This document shows positions 26,101 to 38,100 of a stretch of 64,000 nt of DNA, piece after piece. A program made the position numbers and the translations under genes. The stretch is from the NCBI RefSeq assembly GCF_000003815.2, contig NC_049987.1:5625686-5689685 (forward strand). The letters run 5' to 3'. Origin of the DNA: Branchiostoma floridae (taxonomy: Eukaryota > Chordata > Leptocardii > Amphioxiformes > Branchiostomatidae). Position 1 is the stretch's first letter; every line of letters starts with the position of its first letter. The notes under the pieces were generated by a model. The model was not told where the DNA came from. It saw only the letters and a list, made by a program, of their open reading frames with translations, and ran no database searches.

Positions 26101-29100
26101 TGCTTACACGTTGACCTTGTCAAAATCTTGACCCCTTTCAATAAACTACATGACACAAGAATGTGGGAAATGTAGTGCCTGGGGTGAGATACTACCTTAC
26201 AACAACCTTAGCTTCTTGCTTAGGCCACACTAATTAAACATGTTGGTTAAATAATGCTGAACATTGAGTATAAACATGCAAACAGAGTCTGATGGGAAGT
26301 TTGTACATGTACCTTCATTTGTGAACACAAATTCAGGGTGTAGTCAGATTTAAGTTACTGTATAATGCCAAAACTTTGCATCTTAGCTGTTTACTGAATT
26401 TTTAATAGAATAGAAGAAAATGTAGATTTGTGTGGCCTTGAATCGTCTCTTTGATGCAAACAAACAAACTGACAAACAAAAAAACAAACAAAACAAAACT
26501 CAACCAAATACAAGACAACAGTCTGAGAGGAAAGTCTGTATGTTCAACTTGGTACACACAGTTTAATTTGAAAGTAAATGTACTAGGCAGATTCAAGGCT
26601 ATAGCTACCTGCTCATTGTTTTCCTTCTCTTAACAACATACTGATTCGTAAAAGTCCAAGAACTAAAGAACAAAATTGGTAACGTGTGTCTTAAGAACAT
26701 GATCACAAGGTCTCTAGAAACCATGAAACCTTGACAAGAATCATCATATTCCCATCCACACTTAAGTAAAATGAAGAAAACTCAGTTTCTTGGAGGTTGA
26801 TTTTAGATTAGTTATTGAATGCGTGTATGCAGCACAAACTTGGATACTGTGAACTGCATCAGGATGTTCAATTGTATACAAATCAAGTTCTTATAACACA
26901 AGTAGTCAACACATATGACCATGGTTGTGTTATTGCTAAAGAAACTGAGACTGACTGCACAGAGTCTGCTATTGTTGGAAAGAAAACTCGTTCTAGCTCT
27001 GGAGAAAAACCACAAGAAGCAAACAGATTTGTCAGAATAGGGCAAATGCAACCACAGTCAATTTCTGTGTTCATAGTTGTGTGAATACTTATCAAAGAAA
27101 ATGACAGCACAAATTCTTCTACCGCTTGTGATTTTTGGAAAGAAAACTTGTTCCACTTCTTGAGAAAAACCAGTAGAAAAAAAGTGCACCAGAAAAAAAA
27201 CACAAGAAAAACAAACAGAGGAGCATAAAAACTGGGCCAAATGCTGAAAGTTCCTGGCATGTGTTAGCAGGTGATTCATAGAGTCAGAGTCAAGTTTTCT
27301 TGCTCATTGTTTTAATCTTTTGCTACAAGGAAACTTGTTCCAGTTCTTGAGAGAAAAACCACAAGAAACAAACACGGATGAGCATAAAAACTTGGCCAAA
27401 TGCAGGAATTTCCTGTCAATGGTAGCACATGTACAGGTGACACATACATGTATACCAGTAGTCAGAGTTAAGTTTTCCTACCCTTTGTTTTCATCTTTTG
27501 CTGCAAGAAATCTTGCTCCAGTTCTTTGGAGAAAAAAACACAAGAAACAAACACAGACGAGCATAGAAACTGGGCCAAAAACGCAGGAATTTCCTGTCAA
27601 TGTTAGCACATGCACAGGTGACACATAGAGTCAAGTTTTCCTACTCTTTGTTTTCATCTTTTGCTGCAAGAAATCTTGCTCCAGTTATTGAGAGAAAAAC
27701 CACAAGAAACAAACACAGATGAGCATAAAAACTTGGCCAAATGCAGGAATTTCTTGTCAATGGTAGCACATGCACAGGTGACACATACATGTATACCAGT
27801 AGTCAGAGTTAAGTTTTCCTACTCTTTGTTTTCATCTTTTGCTGCAAGAAATCTTGCTCCAGTTCTTTGGAGAAAAAACACAAGAAACAAACACAGATGA
27901 GCACAAAAACTGGGCCAAAAACGCAGGAATTTCCTTGCGTGACCAGCACAGGAACTGTACAGGGGCCGCGGTGCGATGGGGCGATACCGAGGCGGCGGAT
28001 AAAATTTCACAACACCCGCCGCCAGCCCCAGGGCGGACAGGCAAGGCCGCGCGGGAGGAAGCTTTCTGTCAGCCCTGGATTAGTTTTGTCAAAATACAGA
28101 CGGAAGGGGTGCTTGGCAAATTAGGGGAGGCTTATAAATCTGGGACACGGTGAAGGTTAGGACGGTTTACAGTGCAGCAGTGACACCTAGTGGATGGAAT
28201 GAAGCAGTGCAGGTAGTAATGACAGTTGTGTTTGATGAAGGAGGTGTAACTTCGTGGCAAATTTGAGGAGACCAGACTTGTAAATCTGGAACAAGGTAAA
28301 GTTTAGGACAGGTTACAGTGCAGCAGTGACACCTAGTGGATGGAATGAAGCAGTGCAGGTAGCAATGACAGTTGTGTTTGATGAAGGAGGTATAAATTCT
28401 TGGCAAATTTGAGGAGACCAGACTTGTAAATCTGGAACAAGGTAAAGTTTAGGACAGGTTACAGTGCAGCAGTGACACCTAGTGGATGGAATGAAGCAGT
28501 GCAGGTAGTAATGACAGTTGTGTTTGATGAAGGAGGTATAAATTCTTGGCAAATTTGAGGAGACCAGACTTGTAAATCTGGAACAAGGTTAAGTTTAGGA
28601 CAGGTTACAGTGCAGCAGTGACACCTAGTGGATGGAATGAAGCAGTGCAGGTAGCAATGACAGTTGTGTTTGATGAAGGAGGTATAAATTCTTGGCAAAT
28701 TTGAGGAGACCAGACTTGTAAATCTGGGACATGGTAAAGGTTAGGACGGTTTACAGTGCAGCAGTGACACCTAGTGGATGGAATGAAGCAGTGCAGGTAG
28801 CAATGACAGTTGTGTTTGATGAAGGAGGTATAAATTCTTGGCAAATTTGAGGAGACCAGACTTGTAAATCTGGGACATGGTAAAGGTTAGGACGGTTTAC
28901 AGTGCAGCAGTGACACCTAGTGGATGGAATGAAGCAGTGCAGGTAGCAATGACAGTTGTGTTTGATGAAGGAGGTATAAATTCTTGGCAAATTTGAGGAG
29001 ACCAGACTTGTAAATCTGGAACAAGGTAAAGGTTAGGACAGGTTACAGTGCAGCAGTGACACCTAGTGGATGGAATGAAGCAGTGCAGGTAGCAATGACA

Positions 29101-32100
29101 GTTGTGCTTGATGGAGGTACATTGTATAAATTCTTGGCAAATTTGAGGAGACCAGACTTGTAAATCTGGAACAAGGTAAAGTTTAGGACAGGTTACAGTG
29201 CAGCAGTGACACCTAGTGGATGGAATGAACAGTGCAGGTAGTAATGACAGTTGTGTTTGATTAATCAAGAAGAAGTGAATCTGGGATAGGGTACCGGTGA
29301 AGTTCAGAATGGTTTAGTGACAGGCTAGTGCAGCGGCTCCTCCCAGTGATTAGAAAGGTGCAGTGCAGTTTTAGCTTTGATGAAGTCTGTGCCAGACTAA
29401 AACTGTCAGTAACCTTTGGCCAAACTTGTTGGCCCATTTTCAAATTCACTGGTAAGTCAAACATAGTATGCAGGGTTGGACAAGTTTTCTAAAATCCACT
29501 TGTCCTATCGGGCAAGTACTTAAAAAATTTACTTGCCCGAACCAACTTTTCACTTGCCCGAAATCTAAATGACATTTTTCTATGTATATTCATGGCCTTC
29601 AATGGAATTTTTGTTATTGGCTCTATTTTCTGTGTTAATCAATGCTTGATGTCATGACTTTGAAAAGTAGCAAGTACATCAAAATCTCACTCAATGGAGA
29701 AAAGCTAACTTGTCCGATCGGGCAAGTGGGGAAGGACATGCACTTGCCCGATTGGCATTTTCACTTGCCCGGGACTATAGGGCTAGTGGACTTGTTTATC
29801 CCTGGTATGGCTGAAATTCTACCATGCATGTCACTTTGGATGGGACTTGGTGACATGAGATTCTGTTGCGAACATCCTCCAACCCATGAAGATTGTGCAG
29901 TGGTCATGAAGACACTTTCTGTATTCCTGACAGAATTTTCTTTAGAGCTCAGTGACTCAAGCTACACATGTACATTGTAAGGCCCAATCTACACACAGTT
30001 TTTTAATACAGATATCTGTGGAGATGTCGGGAGGGATCTAGAACGTAGGAGGCCGGACACCCATGGCGCTTGCAGTCATAAACATATACTATAGCGCGAT
30101 TTTCCACATGGCGTTATATGCTAATGAGCCTTCCCGAAGTCGGGAAGCATCTACACGTGCGCGAAGCTGTCGGGGACCCCTGCTAAGCTATCGGTAAGGC
30201 ATCGTAGTATTCGTACGAATGGTCCGGACCTTTCGGAAGAAATTTTCCCGATATCGTAATGGCGATATAGTAGTTCCATCTAAACGATGAAAAAAAGCCG
30301 TCGGCGAGAGGTTGTAGGCTCGCCGATATCGGGAAAAACTGTGTGTAGATCGTGCCTTAGTTTGTATCCTCCTGCTGTGTGGTGGGCTCAATGACCACAG
30401 TGGTTGATTAAATGTTTCTTGTGCTATCTTGGAAAGGTGGACTGGTGAAGGGGAGGATAGACAAGGCTTCCTGTTTCCCCAGCTTACACTGCAAGGTTTC
30501 ACAGCGCCTCCTTGTGACTGAAATATGCATGTGCAGCTACACAACTCTTATTTACAATGTATATCTCTCAACTTATAAAGCCAACTTATAAGGATGGCGG
30601 TGCTGCAGGAAAAAAACATGTTGGGCAGATCAAGACCTATTTGGAAACATGGGCATGAATAATTAAATCACAGTCCCGTCAATCACAGTGATTGACAGTG
30701 CTTCCAGGCACAGGCCTGGATAGTCAGGCTGTATTTCTAAACTAAAGTCTATAACTCTACAAGCTAACGAATATTTTGAATAAAAAACAACTGTGAATGG
30801 TACAACCAAAATATAAAAACAGCATGGTGTAAAGTGAAAATGGGCTTCTCTCACTCAAAATGACAAAAAAGTTCAAGAATTTAGTAAAAAAAACAACAGT
30901 CTGTAGAAGCTGTAAAATAATAGGCTTAAACTTACAGTAAATTGCGGATATCAAATGACTAAATTGGCATAGTATATTGAATGCCTTCCAAATCTAAAAT
31001 GATATGTGTTTTTGATATAACAAAGTTTGCCTATTTCAAGTGGCTAAATCTTTATTCCTATCTCTCTGGATTAAGAAAGGAATTCCTCTATTGTCTGATG
31101 GTATAAACATTAAAACAAAACAATGTCACAGGATAAAAGCAGACCTGACACTGAGCCAAAGCCCCTTGGGATCAAAATCAGATATAAATCATATAATCTC
31201 AGCAAAATGCTTTGCCTTGTCGTATCATCAGTAACTTCTACTATTATGTGGTATCATGTGTACAATAATTGGAGTTAGGATTATCCTTCAAATCCTTTGA
31301 AAAACCTTTTACTTTTCACAACAAGAGTCTGAAGTGTTTTTGTCGCTGTTGAGAAACCTTGCTAAGCTGGTGCGGGAAAAAAAAGGTTACAATTATTATG
31401 ACTAATTGTTCTTTTTATGATGATATAAGAAACCAACTATTTATGAGTGTATCCAAAATACGCGCTTACTTTCCAACTATTCCTGACAATGAAAAATCAA
31501 TCCTACTATTAAAATCAAAGAACCCACACATTATAACAGAAGTAGGTAAATTCGTCTTCCACTGGCTAAAGAGAAGAAGTCTAACCCAACAAAACCAGTA
31601 TAATGTACACTAGCATAGCATATAGTCATAGAATGTAGTTCCTAGCACCTTTGTATTTTCCTTATTTTACATGTTGTTTGTACCTGCAATTAGCCCTCGG
31701 GCAAGAACTTGCAATAAACATATCTATTATAGTTGGGCATCAGACAAAACAGATTACCCCAAGTGACGAGCGTTGAGACTTTAAGATAACGTCTAGACTG
31801 ACAGATAATAGAAAATAGCAAGATCTGTTCTGTTTTCATCAACTGTGTGTCTTCTATAAAACAAAGAAATTATGTCAGATCAGAATGTCATTTTTACCAT
31901 TTCAGTCGACAGGTTTTCATAAAACTAATTTTCAACTTTCTATCAAAGTAAACAAAAGAAATATGCGACAAACAAATACCAAACAATCCTTAAGGTAGTC
32001 AAAACTTACATGATGATATTTGAAATGCCAAAATTAAGGGAACAAGCAACGGAAAATATCTTTTGAAGAGTCAGGCGTATCAGGTAAGTATGAAGTATTT

Positions 32101-35100
32101 TTGTATCAATGATTGAGAGTAAGTATATATGAAGACCATTGAGCCCATATATACATAAATGATACTGAGTTGATATGTAAATGTGTTAATGAAAAAAAAA
32201 AAAAAGATTTGAAATACTTTCACTTTGTAAGAATGCTTGACGTGTGTGTTTAAAGTTGTTCAGACTTACAAACTCCCTTACCCTTTTGTCATGTCCATAC
32301 TATCACTGGGGACAATTAGTGGCAAAAACCAGAAGACCAAAAAGATGAAGCTGATAGCACAGGCACTTATTTAATCCAGCAATTTGGCAACATGAAAGAA
32401 TGCATGGTTGGCATTATACTAGTAATTCATATCTTCAGAAAAGAGAAAAAGTTTCATACCCAGACTCGGAAGACCAAAAAGATGCAGTAGATAGTGGAGG
32501 CTCCGTCGTTAATCCTTCGTCAATGAACAGGCTTAACGAGCTGTCTCCTTCCTGTCATGCTTTAATGCCTTAATGAGGTAATTAGCTAATGAGCCTTTGT
32601 GGGGAACCAAAGGAAGAAATCATGATGAACTGCTCCCGGGGGATTCAGAGATTTCTTGATAGGGTTAATACAATAATGCTTTGGTTTGTTTAAATTACAA
32701 TAGACATTTACTGGGTTGGTAGTTAAGCTATAGGTGATAGACACCAATATCATTTTTGTAGGTTCTCAGATTTAAGAAAGATAATGCTACATTGAAATTT
32801 CATCTTGAAAACAGAGTCTGGGGTTGTACCGTATCAGACTGGCATAAAGGCATTTATTATTGATATTAGGGAACCTACAAGGAACTGTGTAACTTTCATT
32901 GTTGGAAGATTTAGCAAAAACATTAGTGATCAAAAATGTCAAAAACTTTTGTTATGATAAGAAAAACATCAATGTGTTCTTTGCACTACATTTTTGTAGT
33001 AATTGTCTGTTACATTACTGTGCCAACAGAACTGACCCAGTTAAGTCGTGGCAGACTTGATATCTCAAAAGTAGACATGCAATCAACCAAAGATGCTCTC
33101 CTGACCGATACCTTTGACTTGATGAACAATCAATTTGTGTGAGTCTAACCATCACCTTTGCAAACAGCCATCAATACTAAATGTTCTCTAGACCCTATGT
33201 TAGACTTGTCATCAATTTTTCTACTTGTGGCATATAATCAACCCAATGCTGTCCCTACCGACATCTTTGACTTGATGTATTTGTTGAAATCTAACTATCA
33301 CCTTTGCAAATACCCATTCACTACAAGATCTAGGTCTAAACCTTCTGTTGAATATCAATTTCTCTACTTGAGACAAGGAACTAACCAAAGATGCTCCCCT
33401 GACCTGAGTCTTTGCCTTGATCAATCTATGTTTGAAACTTGGAATGTAACTATATATTTATCACCTTTGTAAATACCCATTCACTACTACATTTTATGTA
33501 GATCTAGGTCTAGACCTTCTGTTGAATATCAATTTCTCTACTTGAGACAAGGAACTAACCAAAGATGCTACCCTGACCTGAGTCTTTGCCTTGATCAATC
33601 TGTGTCTGAAACTTGGAATGTAACTATCACCTTTGGAAGGGGCCATTTACTAGAAGATCTAAGCCTCGGATACCGACTTATCAAGTTGAGACATGCAATC
33701 ATCCTGCACTGCCTCCTTGACCCGAATCTTCGACTTGATGTATTTCCTTGGGGCTTGCAATTATCTTGGTGTATAACCTTCTTTGATTTACCACAAGACC
33801 TTCTGTTGAACACAATATGTGTAAGAAGAAAGCAATCACAGAGGTTTTTCTAGGCATATTGGATGGTCCAGTGCCAAGTCATCTCTTTTGTGTAACAACA
33901 CAAGGTCACAATCAATATGCTTGGTCAGGCATATGTTGGACTTACAATACAGTACAAGGGAATAAGCTGAACTTACACTTATTGAACATAAATCCTACAT
34001 AATAACAAAAGTGGTTTAACTCCATGATGAAATTTACAGACCATTGCGTTCACTTCAAAAAGTAATTTCAAGCAATCGTAATTTGTACTTGTCAACTGTT
34101 TCCCTACTAGCAATATGTGACTGTCAAGCTAAATGGAAAGTTTTGAGTTCCCTGATCATCAACAAGACTACCTTTTATTGCAAAGTTGAAATGAAGGGCA
34201 CAACATCAGCGTGCAAAATACCCACCGGCACACTTGCACATTGCAGCCACTTTTTGCTTGGTTCAACTTACTTCTAAACTCAGCTTGCACAGGGCGCAAC
34301 TTTGATTTTGAGCCTCAGAACTCGATTTTGTTGTCAATTTACTTGGAAGAAATGAATGGAACGAGGCAGCTCCATTTCATATCAGCCAAACATGTCAATA
34401 ATTGCAGATTTCTTGGCAGATGGACATTTTTAATAGTGAATTCTAGGTGGTGCAACTTGAAATTCAGTTGTGCAACCTAGTTTTTGCCCCAGGTTGCACA
34501 CTGTGCAACCAGGCTCAGAAAAGTATTTTGTACACTGCAACATATTTGTAGTTGCATTGTGACATCCTAGAAAAATATAAACCCTAACATTAGTCAAATT
34601 TGAAACCCTAACCCTAGCTGAATTTCAAAATCCATAGACAACTTGGCAAACATTTGCCCTTTACCCCATCACTTTGGACGGGGTTTACATATGCAAACAT
34701 CAACCAATCTCAAATCTTGCAGTAATTGAGAGGACTATGGCTGTATTGCTGACAATTAAGTATTTATGAGTTTGCAGATGTCTTGACCTACCTATTTTTG
34801 AGCTGTGTGATGCCCAAGAACAGGTAAAGTATGATCAGGATTCAATTTACAAGCTTGTGAGGACAAGGCTGTGACTCAAACCTGCCCCCTAGCAACTAAA
34901 GTCTGAACTGCACCCACCTCAAAGTCCTTGGGGTGGAACATGTTCCTGATGATCATCACTCGCTCGTGTTTGGGGCGGAGCGGCTCTTTTCTCTCCGGTC
35001 TCCAGTCAAGGAGCCTAAGGAAGACAAAAGTATGATTTTTAAAACACATTTGAACAGAACAAAAAGATCATCTTATAAGTACCAGGTAACTTATAATCTG

Positions 35101-38100
35101 AGTTTTCCACAAGACATGAAATACTACCATGCTTTAACGATAGACCCATTCTGATATGATCTATAATGGAAGAAAACGTATCCTAAGGCCACTACAACCC
35201 AGTTGTTGGCTCCTTGACCTTTAAAAATGCTGAACAGGAAAGTCAACATAGAAACATACGTTTAAGGGGGAGACTGTATTTTGGTACACACGCACAGCCT
35301 GATATCCAGCCATATTATACATTTGTAGCTCCCAAGTCTCTTCTGTCGTCTCCGCAATTTATAGTATTTGCGGAGAGAACAGAAGAGACTCGGTCACTTG
35401 GGAGCTATAATACGGCTGGATACGTATACCAGGTTACACCAGGGCTTTAGCCAGTTCGAAATTTTTTTCCGTCAGCCAATTACAATCATCGCAAAAACCG
35501 CGAAAATTAATTAGAAGGACTGAACTGAGACCTTGAAAAACGGGTTTTAATGAGATTATCGTATGCGAAAGGGCGCCGACACACATTGTCAACAATCATA
35601 ACAATAGCAAAACAAACAGTGTGTGGCTTTTACGGCCGTGGACGGCGTCCCCAAGCCGCCTGTAGCTTCCACCAAGGATTTTTGTCCGTCAAGGTTGACG
35701 GATTGGTTTTAAAATCTTTCCGTCAGACGCATCACATTTCCGTCAATTGACGGAAAAACGGACGCTGGCTAGAGCCCTGGGTTACACACACACACACACA
35801 GTTTCAGTGAGTACATATAGCTAGATTCTTAGCCATCTATTTCCATTCTTATGACCCTTTCTTTTTTATCTAAACTGGACGTAGGAGGATTCTTTTACAC
35901 AACCAGTATGTACTTACTTTGCTTATGTTTCAATGTCTCTCATACACCTTCCTTCTAATTAGAGTTCTGCTTCTCGCCGCTATATGCAGCTGTCAGCAAC
36001 CCTTTATTTGAAATGTTTGAATTTCAGTACAAAGAAGGTAAAGAAAATATCACCTTTCTTGCATGTTCTTCTGCTTCTTCTGCTTCTTTTTCTTCTTCTT
36101 GAGTGCTGGGTTGTACGCCCCCTTCAGCTGGAACTTGGCAGGCTCCACGTGGATGGTGTGACTCCTGAACTCATAGTTATCCAGGATCTGTAGGGCCAGG
36201 TCAACCGACTCTCTCTGGAAAACATAAAAAGGGATAAAAAATTATTTTTTGTCTGTTTGCTTGTCTGTTGTGTATAACAGATGCCCTTAGGTATGACACA
36301 ACAGTTTTGTATAGTGTGACTCCTGAACTCATAGTTATCCAGGATCTGTAGGGCCAGGTCAACCGGCTCTCTCTGGAAAACGTCAAAAAAAGAAATAAAA
36401 GATTAGTCTGCATACCAACAAGCTGTCTACATGGTATCAGTTTTGTACAGAAAGTACGATAAACTGCCTATATGACACACAAGCTATGTACGGTATGTAC
36501 AAGCTGTATAAGACCAGACTGTGTAAGGGTGGTCTATCCACTCACATAAGGGTGGGCCCCTAGTCTTTTCGATAAGTGTGGCGGCTATGGCAGGGATAAA
36601 CAAGTCCACTAGCCCTATTGTCCAGGGCAAGTGAAAGTGCTGTTCGGGCAAGTGCATGTCCTACCCCACTTGTCCGATCGGGCAAGTAAGATTTTTCCAT
36701 TGATTTTAGTGCAATTTTGATTTACTTGTTACTTTTTACAGTCATGACATCAAGCAATTGTCTACAGAGAATTCCATTGCTGGAAGTGAAAATGCATATA
36801 CTAGTAACAGTGACATTTGAATTTTGGGCAAGTGAAAAATTGGTTCGGGCAAGTACATTTTTTATGTGCTTGCCCGATAGGACAAGTGGATTTTAGAAAA
36901 CTTGTTCAACCCTGTATGGGGTCTTTCAACATACTGAGGCTCCCCTTATAGTCTTTGGCTATATGTCCCATCTGAGATCAAGAATACATCCCTAACTGAA
37001 ACAAAGATAGGTACCTACATTTTTGAATTTTCACCTGAGTTGAGTGGGGAAACAGAAAAGTGATTTTCTCAAGGGAACAACAGTGGGTCTGCTAGGGATT
37101 TAAGCCTAGAACCTCTAGATTCAAAGTCAGCAACTCTAACCACAATACAACCTTGCCACCTTGTCATCTAGATACATAAATGAAAATCTTCTGCACTTCC
37201 TGTCATCATTGCAACAGTACCTTGAGGTAGCAGCACCTCCCGTCCCCCTTGAGCTGACCGTTCTGGTCCCGGTACAACTTGAACTTGGGCTGTCCCGTCT
37301 CCATGTCCTCCATGATGATCCCACACTTCTGCATCAGGTCCTTAAACTCATCGTCTGTGATGTCTGTGGGGAGGCCTGAGATAACAAAACAATTATTATA
37401 AACAAAACAAGAATGGCAATAAAAATGTTATTGCCATGACGACGATTGAGGGTAACAACAATACAGCTCAACTCAGAAATAGACTGGAACTGGCACAATA
37501 TACTAGCCCACCTGTAACATAAACCTACAGCCAGCAGAAATGTACCCCTGGTACAGCACAATGGTCTGCCAGTAACCTAAACCTACAGCTGAGCACTACA
37601 GAAGTATTTCCTGTCTGCCTGTGGCGTATGGCTTGAACAAGCTCTAGATAAGAAAATGTATCCTTCATAACATATAACATAACAGCCAAGACAACGTGAT
37701 CCATTGTGCAGAGTTTCCCTGTCTACCACTAGTTTCAAAGGACAAATTCCTCCAGGGAGCCAGTGTGACCTACATTCCTCCATTGCATACCAGAGATACA
37801 TGTGGAACAGATTGGGGAGGGGGGGGGGGGGACTTGCATGCCCAGCATACTGTGGAGTGCTAGCATTCCTGTGGAAAAATGCCTGTGCAATTCCTAGAAT
37901 TTTTGCAGACTGAATGCAATATATACCACTTGACGACTCCCCTGAGGCGTCGTCAAAAAATCAACTGAGATGTTCTGAAGCTAAAATACAATCACATAAT
38001 CATATAATTGTTATTTAATATCATCATAAAGTTTGATTGACCTACAGAAGCCTTTTTACAGACCATTCAAGACTTATCACTAAGTCTCAAAACTAATTAA

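Larger units (their letters stand above)
12871..34917 (-). other. HTATSF1 intron 5 (22 kb)
   Basis: The exon 5 GTGGGT donor and exon 6 TTTTTAG acceptor bound a 22,047-bp intron, at least ten times the others. It contains the foldback element, three CAGGG MITEs, the Harbinger-like MITE cut by a gap, two long minisatellites and a retrotransposon tail. Two of the four gaps are here, so its true length is uncertain. Confidence 0.9.

Noticed and set aside
28167-29268. Seven similar 79-123-codon minus-strand frames
   Set aside because: Shifted reads of the 146-bp satellite. 146 is not a multiple of three and no unit continues into the next.
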